A stretch of DNA of 59,668 nucleotides. Origin: Streptomyces sp. LUP47B (GTDB taxonomy: Bacteria > Actinomycetota > Actinomycetes > Streptomycetales > Streptomycetaceae). The DNA lies in assembly GCF_001746295.1 (NCBI RefSeq), contig NZ_MJAH01000014.1, forward strand, positions 1 through 59,668, in the 5' to 3' direction. Made by a program: the position numbers and the translations under genes. Positions within the stretch are counted from its first letter, which is position 1, and each line of letters opens with the position of its first letter. Below, in pieces: positions 42,817 through 52,514 of the stretch. The notes beneath the pieces are model-generated. The model had not been told where the DNA came from. It saw nothing but the letters and a program-made list of their open reading frames with translations, and ran no database searches.

Positions 42817-44222
42817 GATGGGCGCTGGTCAAGGTCTGCCTGGCGGTCACCACCATGGTCGTGGTCGCCTTCGCCATCCCGCTCGGCCTGGTCATCAGGG
42901 AGATGGCCCGGGACCGCGCGTTCTCCAACGCCGAGCGGCAGGCCGCCGCCGTCGCGCCGGCGCTGTCCATCACCACCGACCGCGACCAGCTGGAGCGGGT
43001 CGTCGCCTCCGCGGGCTCGGACTCCGGGATGGCCGTCCACATACCGGCCGACGGCGACCGGAAAAGCGGTCAGAAGGCGGTCGACATCGGACGGCAGCGG
43101 GCCGCCGCCGAAGACATCGCGACCGTGCGGAAGCTGGGCCGAGCCTCCACCACCGAGGTGCCCGGCGGCTCCACCCTGCTCCAGCCGGTAGCGCTCAGCT
43201 CCGGCGAGATAGCCGTCGTCGAGGTGTACGTCCCCGAGTCCGAGGTGAGCAACGGCGTCGCGACCGCCTGGGCGGTACTCGCGGGCGTCGGCGCCGCACT
43301 CGTCGTCGGCTCGGTCGCGGTCGCCGACCGGCTCGGCGTCCGGATGGTGCAGCCCGCCCAGAAACTCGTCGAGGGCGCCCATGAACTGGGGGAGGGGAAG
43401 CTGGGGTCGAGGGTGCCGGAGGAGGGGCCGACCGAACTGCGGCTGGCGGCGGTCGCGTTCAACTCCATGGCCGACCAGGTCGTACAACTGCTGGCGAACG
43501 AGCGGGAGCTGGCCGCCGATCTGTCCCACCGGCTGCGCACCCCGCTGACCGTGCTGCGGCTCAACGCGGCCTCGCTCGGGGACGGGCCCGCCGCGGAGCA
43601 GACCCGGGCCGCGGTCGCGCAGCTGGAGCGCGAGGTCGACACCATCATCCGGACCGCCCGGGAGGCCAAGCCGCAGACGGCGGCCGCCGGGCCCGGCGCC
43701 GGGTGCGACGCGGCCGAAGTGGTCCGGGAGCGGATGGGGTTCTGGTCCGCGCTCGCGGAGGACGAGGGCCGCAAGTGGCGGGTGGCCGGCACCGAGCGGC
43801 CGGTGCGCATACCCGTGGCCCGGGCGGATCTCGCCGCCGCGCTGGACGCCCTGCTCGGCAACGTCTTCCGGCACACCCCGGAGGGCACCGCCTTCGCGGT
43901 CGACGTGCACAACGGCGAGGACGCGGTGATCGTGCTCGTCTCCGACGCCGGGCCCGGCATCCGCGACCCCGAGGCCGCGATGGCGCGCGGGCGGGGTTCG
44001 GGCAGCGCCGGGTCGACCGGGCTGGGGCTGGACATCGTGCGGCGGCTCGCCGAGTCGACCGGCGGGGACGTACGGATCGGGTCGTCGGTCCTCGGCGGCA
44101 CCGAGGTGCGGATCTGGATCCAGCTGGACGGGCGGGAACCGGTGCGCCGGGGACACCGGGTGCGCCGGCGCCGAACGGGCAGATTGGTCTCGACCTTTAA
44201 CCGACCCCGATCCCTTCCTTAA
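42813..44222 (+). CDS. sensor histidine kinase
   Basis: 469 residues from GTG 42813. Helix at 5-28, an extracytoplasmic sensor of about 120 residues, second helix (about 150-172), HAMP, H-box His239 (LAADLSHRLRTPLTVLRLN), N-box (LLGNVFRHTPEG), G1 (DAGPGIRD) and G2 (GSTGLGLDIV). Classic membrane kinase paired with the preceding regulator. Signal unknown; the GH18 chitinase gene follows 74 bases later. Confidence 0.93.
   Translation: MRWALVKVCLAVTTMVVVAFAIPLGLVIREMARDRAFSNAERQAAAVAPALSITTDRDQLERVVASAGSDSGMAVHIPADGDRKSGQKAVDIGRQRAAAEDIATVRKLGRASTTEVPGGSTLLQPVALSSGEIAVVEVYVPESEVSNGVATAWAVLAGVGAALVVGSVAVADRLGVRMVQPAQKLVEGAHELGEGKLGSRVPEEGPTELRLAAVAFNSMADQVVQLLANERELAADLSHRLRTPLTVLRLNAASLGDGPAAEQTRAAVAQLEREVDTIIRTAREAKPQTAAAGPGAGCDAAEVVRERMGFWSALAEDEGRKWRVAGTERPVRIPVARADLAAALDALLGNVFRHTPEGTAFAVDVHNGEDAVIVLVSDAGPGIRDPEAAMARGRGSGSAGSTGLGLDIVRRLAESTGGDVRIGSSVLGGTEVRIWIQLDGREPVRRGHRVRRRRTGRLVSTFNRPRSLP
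44185..44195 (+). promoter_or_regulatory. DasR-like site upstream of the GH18 gene
   Basis: tggtctcgacc differs from the dre core tggtctagacc at one central base. It lies in the last codons of the kinase gene, 102 bases before the chitinase start. DasR control of chitinase genes is well known. Confidence 0.55.
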
Positions 44223-44231
44223 GGGCGCCCT
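44222..44231. promoter_or_regulatory. palindrome between kinase and chitinase genes
   Basis: agggcgccct, a perfect 10-bp palindrome inside a longer imperfect one (cttaagggcgccctaag), directly at the kinase stop codon. Either an operator for the chitinase promoter or a short hairpin. Confidence 0.4.
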
Positions 44232-44296
44232 AAGATCCTCAACCCCCGTCCTGATCAGGCTATTTGCCCGATTCCGGCTCGCTAGCGTGCCGCGTC

Positions 44297-45709
44297 ATGA
44301 GCATCCATCGGCGCAAGGTGAGTGGCAGGAACAAGCTGATCGGCGGGGCGGTGGCCGCCGCCGTGGTCGGAGGTGGCGCGGTCCTGGTCACCGGTACCGC
44401 CCAGGCGGCCGGGGTCGGCGTCGCGTACAGCAAGACCAGTGACTGGTCGACGGGTTACTCCGCGCAGTACGTCGTCACGAACAACAGCGGTGCGGCGGAC
44501 AAGGACTGGAAGCTGGAGTTCGACCTGCCGAGCGGATCCACGCTCGGCTCCCTGTGGAACGGGGAGTCCGGAGTGAGCGGGCGGCACGTCACGGTGAAGC
44601 CGCCCCGCTGGGACACCGACGGTCTGGCCCCAGGCGAGTCGGTCACGGTCGGGTTCGTGGTCAACGGCACCGGCGATCCCACGGGTTGTCGCATGGACGA
44701 CGCCGACTGCGCGACCGGCGGCAACGACACACCCACCCCCACGGCCACTCCCACCCCCACGGCCACTCCCACTCCCACGCCCACTCCCACTCCCACCTCC
44801 ACCGCTTCCCCCACGGCGGGCGCCGGCTTCGCCCCGTACGTCGACACCTCCCTCTACCCCGCCTTCGACCTCCTCGCGAGCGCCGCGTCCACCGGCGTCA
44901 AGAACTACAACCTCGCCTTCGTCACCGACGGTGGCGGCTGCACGCCCAAGTGGGGCGGGGTCACCGACCTGGCGAGCGACGCGGTGGCCCAGCAGATCGG
45001 CGCACTGCGGGCGAAGGGCGGGGACGTCCGGGTCTCCTTCGGCGGCGCCTCCGGCTCCGAGCTGGCCACGACCTGCTCCTCGGCGGACGCGCTGGCGGCG
45101 GCGTACGGGAAGGCCGTGGACGCGTACGGCCTCACCAAGGTCGACTTCGACGTGGAGGGCGGGGCGCTGCCGAACACGGCCGCGAACACCCGGCGGGCGC
45201 AGGCGATCGCGAAGCTCCAGTCGCTCCACCCCGGCCTGGACGTCTCCTACACCCTCCCGGTCATGCCCGAGGGCCTCACCCAGGACGGCGTGGACCTGCT
45301 CGCGAACGCCAAGTCCAACGGCGTGAAGATCGACACCGTCAACATCATGGCGATGGACTACGGGCCCTCGTACAGCGCAGACATGGGCACCTACGCCGAG
45401 CAGGCCGCCACCGCCACCCAGGCTCAGGTCAAGGGCGTCCTCGGGCTGTCCGACAGCGCGGCCTGGAAAGCGGTCGCCGTGACGCCCATGATCGGGGTCA
45501 ACGACGTGGCCACGGAGATCTTCAAGGTCGACGACGCCTCCCAGCTCGTCACCTTCGCCAAGGCGAAGGGCCTGGGCGGGCTGTCGATGTGGTCCGCCAC
45601 CCGGGACAAGCAGTGCTCCGGCGGTGCGAAGCCCACCGCCGACGCCACCTGCAGCTCGATCGTCCAGGACGCGTTCGCGTTCTCGAAGGCCTTCGCCGCC
45701 TACAACTGA
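44297..45709 (+). CDS. secreted chitinase-like GH18 with CBM2
   Basis: 470 residues. Signal peptide to about AQA-A (residue 38), CBM2-type carbohydrate-binding domain (about 40-125), Thr-Pro linker (144-173) and GH18 barrel (175-470) with VDFDVEGG, where Glu287 is the catalytic acid. The first Asp of the DxxDxDxE motif is not in its usual place (TKVDFDVE), as in some GH18 chitinases of this compact type. Degrades chitin or related glycans outside the cell. ATG 44297 has no clear ribosome site. Confidence 0.88.
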   Translation: MSIHRRKVSGRNKLIGGAVAAAVVGGGAVLVTGTAQAAGVGVAYSKTSDWSTGYSAQYVVTNNSGAADKDWKLEFDLPSGSTLGSLWNGESGVSGRHVTVKPPRWDTDGLAPGESVTVGFVVNGTGDPTGCRMDDADCATGGNDTPTPTATPTPTATPTPTPTPTPTSTASPTAGAGFAPYVDTSLYPAFDLLASAASTGVKNYNLAFVTDGGGCTPKWGGVTDLASDAVAQQIGALRAKGGDVRVSFGGASGSELATTCSSADALAAAYGKAVDAYGLTKVDFDVEGGALPNTAANTRRAQAIAKLQSLHPGLDVSYTLPVMPEGLTQDGVDLLANAKSNGVKIDTVNIMAMDYGPSYSADMGTYAEQAATATQAQVKGVLGLSDSAAWKAVAVTPMIGVNDVATEIFKVDDASQLVTFAKAKGLGGLSMWSATRDKQCSGGAKPTADATCSSIVQDAFAFSKAFAAYN

Positions 45710-45787
45710 GCCCCTCGGCGACGCGGCTCCCGGGTCACCGGTAGGCAGGGATGTCGGTCACGTTTCGACAAATCGGGTCGATAGCTA

Positions 45788-45817
45788 TTGACGCATGACC
45801 TGACATAACGCTGTCAT
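45788..45817 (+). promoter_or_regulatory. promoter and operator of the galactoside operon
   Basis: ttgacg (45788-45793) and tgtcat (45812-45817), 18 bases apart, form a plausible promoter. The inverted repeat tgaca-taacgc-tgtca (45801-45816) overlaps the -10 element, as expected of a repressor site. No regulator gene is adjacent. Confidence 0.45.
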
Positions 45818-45911
45818 TGCGCCACCGTGTTCGGTCAAGTTGGTTTCTGGTCGATTACGACTGGTCTCCGAATCCCTCCATGATCCGAACCCCTGCCTTC
45901 AGGAGCCGTCC

Positions 45912-47216
45912 ATGCGTGATCTCTCGTCTTCCCTTCCCTCGCCCAGCCGTCGTGGTCTGCTCAAGGGGGTGGGTGGCGCCGCCCTCCTCGGCGCGGGTAT
46001 CCCGTTGCTGTCCGCCTGTGGCAGCAGCGGCAGCTCCAGCGACCCGAAGACCGTGAGTCTGGGGTCGAACGCGTCGGACGCGGTGCCGAAGAAGGCGTTC
46101 GCCGAGATCTACGCGGCCTTCAAGAAGCAGTCCGGGATCACGGTGGACGTGAACACCAAGGACCACAACACGTTCCAGGAGCAGATCAACTCGTACCTCC
46201 AGGGCACGCCGGACGACGTGTTCAACTGGTTCGCCGGGTACCGGATGCAGTTCTTCGCCGCGAAGAACCTCGCCTCCCCGATCGACGACGTGTGGGAGAA
46301 GATCGGGGGCAACTTCCCGGACGCCATGAAGAAGCTGTCCAAGGGCGCGGACGGCAAGTACTACTTCGTGCCGCTGTACACGTACCCCTGGGCGATCTTC
46401 TACCGGAAGAGCGTCTTCGCGCAGCACGGCTACGAGGTGCCCACCACGTGGGACGCCTTCGTCACCCTGTGCAAGCAGATGAAGAAGGACGGCCTGGTCC
46501 CGATAGCGTTCGGCGACAAGGACGCCTGGCCGGCGATGGGCACCTTCGACCAGATCAACTTCCGCCTCAACGGTTACGACTTCCACGTCGAGCTGATGGC
46601 GGGCAAGGCCGCGTGGACCGACGCCAAGGTCAAGGCCGTCTTCGACCACTGGGCCGAGCTGCTGCCCTACCACCAGGACGGTTTCATGGGCCGCACCTGG
46701 CAGGACGCCGCCCAGACGCTGGTGTCCAAGAAGGCCGGCATGTACGTGCTGGGCTCGTTCGTGGGGCAGCAGTTCACCAACAAGGCGGACCTGGACGACC
46801 TGGACTTCTTCGCCTTCCCGGAGATCAACTCCGCGTACGGGCAGGACACCGTCGAGGCTCCGACCGACGGCTTCATGGTCTCCAAGGCGCCGAAGAACAA
46901 GGCCGGTGTCAGCAAGCTGCTCGAGTACCTGGGCACCCCGGCGGCTGAGCAGATCTACCTCAAGGCCGACTCCAGTGTGGTGGCCGCCTCCAGCAAGGCC
47001 GACACCTCCTCCTACACGCCGCTGCAGAAGAAGGCGTACGAGATGATCTCCGGCGCCAAGAGCCTGACCCAGTTCATGGACCGCGACTCGCGCCCCGACT
47101 TCACCTCGACGGTGATGCAGCCCGCGCTGCAGAAGTTCCTCCAGAACCCCAAGGGCGTCGACAGTCTGCTGTCCTCGATCGAACGCCAGAAGAAGACGAT
47201 CTTCGCGTCCTCCTGA
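45912..47216 (+). CDS. sugar ABC transporter substrate-binding lipoprotein
   Basis: 434 residues. Twin Arg (13-14) and lipobox LLSAC (Cys36), suggesting Tat-dependent export; family 1 solute-binding fold (KQSGITVDVNTKDHNTFQEQ, GTPDDVFNWFAGYRMQFFA, VPLYTYPWAIFYRKSVF, PTDGFMVSK). First gene of an operon with two permeases, an alpha-galactosidase and a beta-galactosidase; the ligand is probably a galactose-containing oligosaccharide. Confidence 0.9.
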   Translation: MRDLSSSLPSPSRRGLLKGVGGAALLGAGIPLLSACGSSGSSSDPKTVSLGSNASDAVPKKAFAEIYAAFKKQSGITVDVNTKDHNTFQEQINSYLQGTPDDVFNWFAGYRMQFFAAKNLASPIDDVWEKIGGNFPDAMKKLSKGADGKYYFVPLYTYPWAIFYRKSVFAQHGYEVPTTWDAFVTLCKQMKKDGLVPIAFGDKDAWPAMGTFDQINFRLNGYDFHVELMAGKAAWTDAKVKAVFDHWAELLPYHQDGFMGRTWQDAAQTLVSKKAGMYVLGSFVGQQFTNKADLDDLDFFAFPEINSAYGQDTVEAPTDGFMVSKAPKNKAGVSKLLEYLGTPAAEQIYLKADSSVVAASSKADTSSYTPLQKKAYEMISGAKSLTQFMDRDSRPDFTSTVMQPALQKFLQNPKGVDSLLSSIERQKKTIFASS

Positions 47217-47229
47217 GCTGAGCGGCTAA

Positions 47230-48210
47230 ATGACTACCGACACGAACATGAAGAGCCCGGAGGCGGCCGCCGTGCCGCCTTCGGGCCCTGCCCCTGTCAA
47301 CAAGCGGGTCCCGCGGGGGCACAAGCGCCTGCTGACCCGCCGTGACCGCATCACGCTCGGCTTCATGGCCGGCGTGCCCACGATCCTGCACGTGGCCCTG
47401 GTCTGGGTCACCGCCCTCGCGTCGATCGCGCTGGCCTTCACCAGCTGGGACGGCATCGGCTTCGGCTCCATCAAGTGGGTCGGCCTGGACAACTTCCGTC
47501 AGCTGTTCACCGACAACCCGCAGTTCTGGCCCGCGGTCGAGCACAACGTCATCTGGTTCGTGGTGCTCATCCTGATCCCGACGCCGTTCGGCCTGTTCCT
47601 GGCCGTGCAGCTGGACAAGAACATCCGCTTCTCCCGGGTCTACCAGACGGCGTTCTTCCTGCCCGTGGTGGTCTCGCTCGCGGTCACCGGGTTTGTCTGG
47701 CAGCTGGTCTACAACCCGGACACGGGCCTGATCAACAGCCTGATCGGGGCGAACAAGCCCGGCCACTACATCGACTGGATCGGCGACCCGCACCTGAACC
47801 TGTGGGCCGTGCTGATCGCCGCGTCCTGGCGGCACACCGGCTACATGATGATCCTCTACCTGGCCGGGCTGAAGGGCGTGGACCCCTCCCTCAGGGAGGC
47901 CTCGTCACTGGACGGCGCGAACGAGTGGCAGACGTTCAAGAACGTCATCTTCCCGACGCTGCGCCCGACCAACACCGTCGTCCTGGTCGTCACGATCATC
48001 GAGGCGCTGCGCGCCTTCGACCTGGTGTTCGTCTTCAACAAGGGCGCCCAGGGCACCGAGCTGCTGTCGATCCTGATCACCAACAACATCATCGGTGAGT
48101 CCAGCCGGATCGGTTACGGCTCGGCGATCGCGGTGGTCCTGCTGGTCATCTCCCTCGCGGTCATCATCCCGTACCTGATCTCGACCTTCCGCAAGGAGCG
48201 CAGCGCATGA
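47230..48210 (+). CDS. sugar ABC transporter permease (MalF/UgpA type)
   Basis: 326 residues with six helices and the EAA loop SSLDGANEWQTFKNVIFPTL. Inner-membrane half of the importer. Thirteen bases after the binding-protein stop; its stop overlaps the next start (ATGA). Confidence 0.9.
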   Translation: MTTDTNMKSPEAAAVPPSGPAPVNKRVPRGHKRLLTRRDRITLGFMAGVPTILHVALVWVTALASIALAFTSWDGIGFGSIKWVGLDNFRQLFTDNPQFWPAVEHNVIWFVVLILIPTPFGLFLAVQLDKNIRFSRVYQTAFFLPVVVSLAVTGFVWQLVYNPDTGLINSLIGANKPGHYIDWIGDPHLNLWAVLIAASWRHTGYMMILYLAGLKGVDPSLREASSLDGANEWQTFKNVIFPTLRPTNTVVLVVTIIEALRAFDLVFVFNKGAQGTELLSILITNNIIGESSRIGYGSAIAVVLLVISLAVIIPYLISTFRKERSA

Positions 48211-49100
48211 GCACCCCCACCGTCGCGCTCGGCGCCAAGCAGCGCACCCCCCTGCGCCCGGCCCGGATCCTGCTCCACGTGTTCCTGGCCGGCACCGCAC
48301 TGGCCTGGCTCGCCCCGCTGCTGTGGGCGGTCTTCGCGGCCCTGCGCCCCTACAGCGAGACCAGCACCAAGGGCTATGTCTCCTGGCCCGACACCCTCAA
48401 CTTCGACAACTTCAAGAACGCCTTCACGCAGTCCGACATGTTGCACTACTTCGGCAACACGCTGCTGATCGCGGTGCCGGCCGTGCTGGTCACCCTGTTG
48501 CTGTCGTCGATGGTCGCCTTCTACGTCGCGCGCTTCGACTTCCGCCTCAACATCGCGCTGCTGCTCGTCTTCACCGCCGGCAACCTGCTGCCCCAGCAGG
48601 TCATCATCACCCCGCTGTACCGGATGTACCTGCTCATCGACCTGCCCGGCATCACCATGAGCGGCAAGCTCTACGACTCCGCGCTCGGCCTGGTCCTCAT
48701 CCACATCGCCTTCCAGTCCGGCTTCTGCGCCTTCGTGCTCAGCAACTACATGCGGATGCTGCCGCACGAGCTCACCGAGGCCGCGCTGGTCGACGGTGCC
48801 TCCGTGTGGCGGATGTACTGGCAGATCGTGCTGCCGCTGTGCAAGCCGGCGATGGCGGCCCTGGGGACGTTGCTGTCCATCTGGATCTACAACGACTTCT
48901 TCTGGGCCATCGTGCTGATCTCCACCGGCGAGAACATGCCGATCACCTCGGCTCTGAACAACCTCTCCGGCCAGTACTTCACCGACCCCAACCTGGTCGC
49001 CGCCGGTGCCCTGCTCACCGCGATCCCCACCCTGATCGTGTACTTCGTGCTCCAGCGCCAGTTCGTCAGCGGACTGACCCTCGGCGCCAACAAGGGCTGA
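48207..49100 (+). CDS. sugar ABC transporter permease (MalG/UgpE type)
   Basis: 297 residues, six helices, EAA loop EAALVDGASVWRMYWQIVLP. Coupled to the preceding permease by a 4-base overlap, with AAGGAGC upstream. No ATPase gene is present, so a shared MsiK-type ATPase encoded elsewhere probably energises the importer, as is usual in Streptomyces. Confidence 0.9.
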   Translation: MSTPTVALGAKQRTPLRPARILLHVFLAGTALAWLAPLLWAVFAALRPYSETSTKGYVSWPDTLNFDNFKNAFTQSDMLHYFGNTLLIAVPAVLVTLLLSSMVAFYVARFDFRLNIALLLVFTAGNLLPQQVIITPLYRMYLLIDLPGITMSGKLYDSALGLVLIHIAFQSGFCAFVLSNYMRMLPHELTEAALVDGASVWRMYWQIVLPLCKPAMAALGTLLSIWIYNDFFWAIVLISTGENMPITSALNNLSGQYFTDPNLVAAGALLTAIPTLIVYFVLQRQFVSGLTLGANKG

Positions 49101-49126
49101 CCGCCCTCACCTGAGAGAGAACCACC

Positions 49127-50440
49127 GTGCCCCACCCCTTCACCCCGCTCGCCTCCGTGCCCGTGGACCCCCGAAAGGCCCGCGTCCACGAGGAGGGCTG
49201 GCAGTCCTGGAGCCCCAGCGGCGCCTACGCCCTCGGCGACAAGCCGTACCGCCCGACCAACGAGAACTGGGCGACGGTCTGCTACCGCCCGGGTGTCACC
49301 GTCCCCGAAGGCGCCTTCCAGGGCGAGGGGCTGCTGGCGCTCGACCCGGGCGACGGGTCACCGGTACGGCTGTGGGCGGCGGCGGACCCGCTGCACGAGG
49401 TCCCGTCGATCCGCCTGGTCGCCGAAGGCTCCGTGGCGGAGGTCTCAGCCGACGGCCCGGTGAAGGAGTTCACGGGTACGGACATCCAGTCGGTGCTGGC
49501 CGAGTGGGCCGCCGGACTCGGGGTCGAGGCACCCCGCCCGGCGCCCACGGTCTGGTGCTCCTGGTACGAGTACTTCACCGGCGTCACCGAGGACGACATC
49601 CACGAGAACCTCCGTGCGATGGACACCCTCGACCTGCCCATCGACGTGGTCCAGATCGACGACGGCTACCAGAAGGCCCTCGGCGACTGGCTCACCCTCT
49701 CCGGCCGCTTCCGCTCCCGCGCGGGCATCGCCGACGCGATCCGGGCCAGGGGCCGCCGCGCCGGCATCTGGACGGCCCCCTTCCTGGTCGACCCGGCCAG
49801 CGACCTGGCCGCCGAGCACCCCGACTGGCTGGTCGAGGACGCCGGCGGAGGCTTCCTGCACGCCGGCCACAACTGGGGCCACGACCTGTGCGTCCTGGAC
49901 ACCACCCACCCCGAGGCGGCGGAGTACCTGGCATCGGTCTTCAGGACCCTGGTCTCCGAGGGCTACGACTACTTCAAGGTCGACTTCCTGTACGCGGGTG
50001 CGCTGGAAGGCGTACGGCACTCCTCCGTGGACGCGCTCACCGCGTACCGCTCCGGGATCGAGCTGATCCGCGAGGCCATCGGCGAGGACTCCTACCTGCT
50101 CGGCTGCGGGGCGCCCGCCCTGCCCTCCATCGGCCTGTTCGACGCGATGCGGGTCAGCCCCGACACGGCCCCGCACCGGCGCCCCGAGGCCGACGACTAC
50201 AGCCAGCCCGGCCAGGACCCGGCCGAGTTCACCGGCGTCGGCCGCCAATGGCAGCACGGCAGGCTCTGGGTCAACGACCCGGACTGTCTGATGGCCCGCC
50301 CGGCCGTGGAGACCCGCGAGCGCTGGGCGGCCCATGTGGAGGCCACGGGCGGCCTGATGGCGTCCAGCGACCGCCTGCTGTCGCTCGACCAGTGGGGCGT
50401 GGAGACGACCCGCCGCCTGCTCGACGGAGGTGCCCGATGA
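49127..50440 (+). CDS. GH36 alpha-galactosidase
   Basis: 437 residues. GWQSWSPSG near the N-terminus, WCSWYEYF and QIDDGYQ in the barrel, nucleophile Asp286 in FKVDFLY and acid/base Asp346 in RVSPDTAP. Shorter than classic 700-residue GH36 enzymes, with no signal peptide, so it works on imported oligosaccharides in the cytoplasm. GTG 49127 with GAGAGAA upstream. Stop overlaps the GH42 start. Confidence 0.88.
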   Translation: MPHPFTPLASVPVDPRKARVHEEGWQSWSPSGAYALGDKPYRPTNENWATVCYRPGVTVPEGAFQGEGLLALDPGDGSPVRLWAAADPLHEVPSIRLVAEGSVAEVSADGPVKEFTGTDIQSVLAEWAAGLGVEAPRPAPTVWCSWYEYFTGVTEDDIHENLRAMDTLDLPIDVVQIDDGYQKALGDWLTLSGRFRSRAGIADAIRARGRRAGIWTAPFLVDPASDLAAEHPDWLVEDAGGGFLHAGHNWGHDLCVLDTTHPEAAEYLASVFRTLVSEGYDYFKVDFLYAGALEGVRHSSVDALTAYRSGIELIREAIGEDSYLLGCGAPALPSIGLFDAMRVSPDTAPHRRPEADDYSQPGQDPAEFTGVGRQWQHGRLWVNDPDCLMARPAVETRERWAAHVEATGGLMASSDRLLSLDQWGVETTRRLLDGGAR

Positions 50441-52425
50441 TCCCGGAGGGCATCGCCTACGGCGGCGACTACAACCCCGAGCAGTGGCCCGAGGAGGTCT
50501 GGGCCGAGGACGTACGCCTCATGCGTGAGGCGGGCGTGAACATGGTCAGCGTCAACATCTTCGCTTGGGCGCTCCTCGAACCCCGCGAGGGCGAGTACGA
50601 CTTCTCGCGCCTCGACAAGATCCTCGCCCTGCTCCACGAGAACGGCATCGCCGCCGACCTGGCGACACCGACCGCGGCCCCGCCCGCCTGGTTCTTCCGC
50701 AAGCACCCGCAGGCGCTGCCGGTCGACCGGGACGGCAGAAGACTGTCGTACGGCAGCCGCCAGACGTTCTGCCCGTCGAGCCCCGCCTACCGGGAGGCGG
50801 CCCTGCGGATCGCCCGGGTGCTCGGAGAGCGGTACGCCGACCACCCCGCGGTCGTGATGTGGCACGTCCACAACGAGTACGGCTGCCACAACGCGGAGTG
50901 CTACTGCGACGCGAGCGCGGAGGCGTTCCGGGTGTGGCTGCGGTCGCGGTACGGCGATCTGGAAGCCCTGAACCACGCCTGGGGAACGGCCTTCTGGAGC
51001 CAGTGGTACTACGACTGGGACGAGATCATCCCGCCCCGCGCCACCGGCGCCGTGCCCAACCCGACCCACCAGCTGGACTGGCGCCGCTTCTGCAGCGACG
51101 CACTGCTGGCGCTGTACAAGGCGGAGCGCGAGGTGCTGCGGGAGGCCGCCCCCTCGGTACCGGCCACCACCAACTTCATGGTGATGTACAACTTCGAGGC
51201 GCTGGACTACTGGCGCTGGGCACCGGAACTGGACGTCGTCTCCAACGACCACTACCTGCGTTCCACCGACCCCGAGTCGCAGATCGACATCGCGCTCAGC
51301 GGCGACCTGGTCCGTTCGCTGGCGGGCGGCCCGTGGCTGCTGATGGAGCACTCGACGGGCGCCGTGAACTGGCAGCCGGTCAACAGGGCGAAGAACGCGG
51401 GCGAGTTGCGCCGGAACGCCCTGGGGCACGTCGCCCGGGGTGCCGACGGCATCGCCTACTTCCAGTGGCGGGCCGCGAAGGCGGGTGCCGAACAGTGGCA
51501 CTCGGCGATGCTCCCGCACGCCGGCACCGACAGCCAGATCTGGCGTGACGTGGTGGCGCTGGGCGCGGACCTGAAGGCACTGGCGGAGGTGCGGGGCAGC
51601 ACCAGCCCCGCCTCGGTCGCCGTCGTCTGGGACTGGAACGCCCGCTGGGCCCTGGAACTCCCCTCCCAGCCCAGCGAGGCGGTCCGCTACCTCGACCTGG
51701 TCCGCTCCTGGTACGAGCCGCTGTGGCGCTCCGGCGTGGCCGTGGACTTCATCCACCCGTCGGCGGACCTGTCGCGGTACCGCCTCGTCCTCGCCCCCGC
51801 CCTCTACCTCGTCGACGACGAGGGCGCCCAGAACCTGACCGGCTTCGCGGCAGGCGGCGGCACCCTGGTCGTCGGCTTCCACAGCGGTGCCGTCGACGCC
51901 AACTGCCATGTCCGCCTGGGCGGTTACCCGGGCGCCTTCCGCGAGGCACTCGGCGTCAGCACGGACGAACTGTTCCCGCTGCTGCCCGACGAGACGGTGA
52001 CCCTCGACGGCGGCGGTACGGCGTCCCTGTGGTCGGAGCGCGTGCACCTGGCCGGCGCGGAGGCCGTGACCTCGTACACCGAAGGCCCCTTGACCGGCGT
52101 CCCCGCGGTGACCCGGCACCCCTACGGCGAGGGCGTGGCCTGGTACCTGGCCACCCACCCGGACCCGACGACGCTCACGGCTCTGCTGGACCGCATCCGC
52201 ACCGAGGCGGGCGTGACGCCGGTACGCCAGACACCGGCGGGCGTGGAGACGGTGCTGCGCAGGGGCGAGGACGCGGACTACCTGTTCCTCATCAACCATG
52301 GTGAGCGGGACGCCGAGGTACAAGTGGCCTCGCGGGCAACCGAGTTGCTGAGCGGGAAGCACGTCGACGGCGGCCGGGTGACAGTGGCGCCGGGCGACGT
52401 CGTGGTCGTACGGGAAGCACGCTGA
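50437..52425 (+). CDS. GH42 beta-galactosidase
   Basis: 662 residues. Acid/base Glu147 in WHVHNEYGCH, nucleophile Glu304 in LLMEHSTG, and the CHNAECYC cysteines of the family's metal site. N-terminal barrel, middle trimerisation domain, C-terminal beta domain. Cytoplasmic. GGAGG 6 bases before ATG 50437, which overlaps the GH36 stop by 4 bases; last gene of the operon. Confidence 0.93.
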   Translation: MIPEGIAYGGDYNPEQWPEEVWAEDVRLMREAGVNMVSVNIFAWALLEPREGEYDFSRLDKILALLHENGIAADLATPTAAPPAWFFRKHPQALPVDRDGRRLSYGSRQTFCPSSPAYREAALRIARVLGERYADHPAVVMWHVHNEYGCHNAECYCDASAEAFRVWLRSRYGDLEALNHAWGTAFWSQWYYDWDEIIPPRATGAVPNPTHQLDWRRFCSDALLALYKAEREVLREAAPSVPATTNFMVMYNFEALDYWRWAPELDVVSNDHYLRSTDPESQIDIALSGDLVRSLAGGPWLLMEHSTGAVNWQPVNRAKNAGELRRNALGHVARGADGIAYFQWRAAKAGAEQWHSAMLPHAGTDSQIWRDVVALGADLKALAEVRGSTSPASVAVVWDWNARWALELPSQPSEAVRYLDLVRSWYEPLWRSGVAVDFIHPSADLSRYRLVLAPALYLVDDEGAQNLTGFAAGGGTLVVGFHSGAVDANCHVRLGGYPGAFREALGVSTDELFPLLPDETVTLDGGGTASLWSERVHLAGAEAVTSYTEGPLTGVPAVTRHPYGEGVAWYLATHPDPTTLTALLDRIRTEAGVTPVRQTPAGVETVLRRGEDADYLFLINHGERDAEVQVASRATELLSGKHVDGGRVTVAPGDVVVVREAR

Positions 52426-52452
52426 CACGACCTGCCCCGCGGTGAGACGCGG

Positions 52453-52487
52453 CGGGGCGCGGCACCCCCCTCGGCTGCCGCGCCCCG
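52453..52487. terminator. bidirectional terminator between GH42 gene and bglC
   Basis: Perfect 12-bp inverted repeat cggggcgcggca/tgccgcgccccg with an 11-base loop, 27 bases after the GH42 stop and 27 bases from the bglC stop. Confidence 0.85.
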
Positions 52488-52514
52488 TTCCCCCGACCCC
52501 CGTCTCCGTGATGG

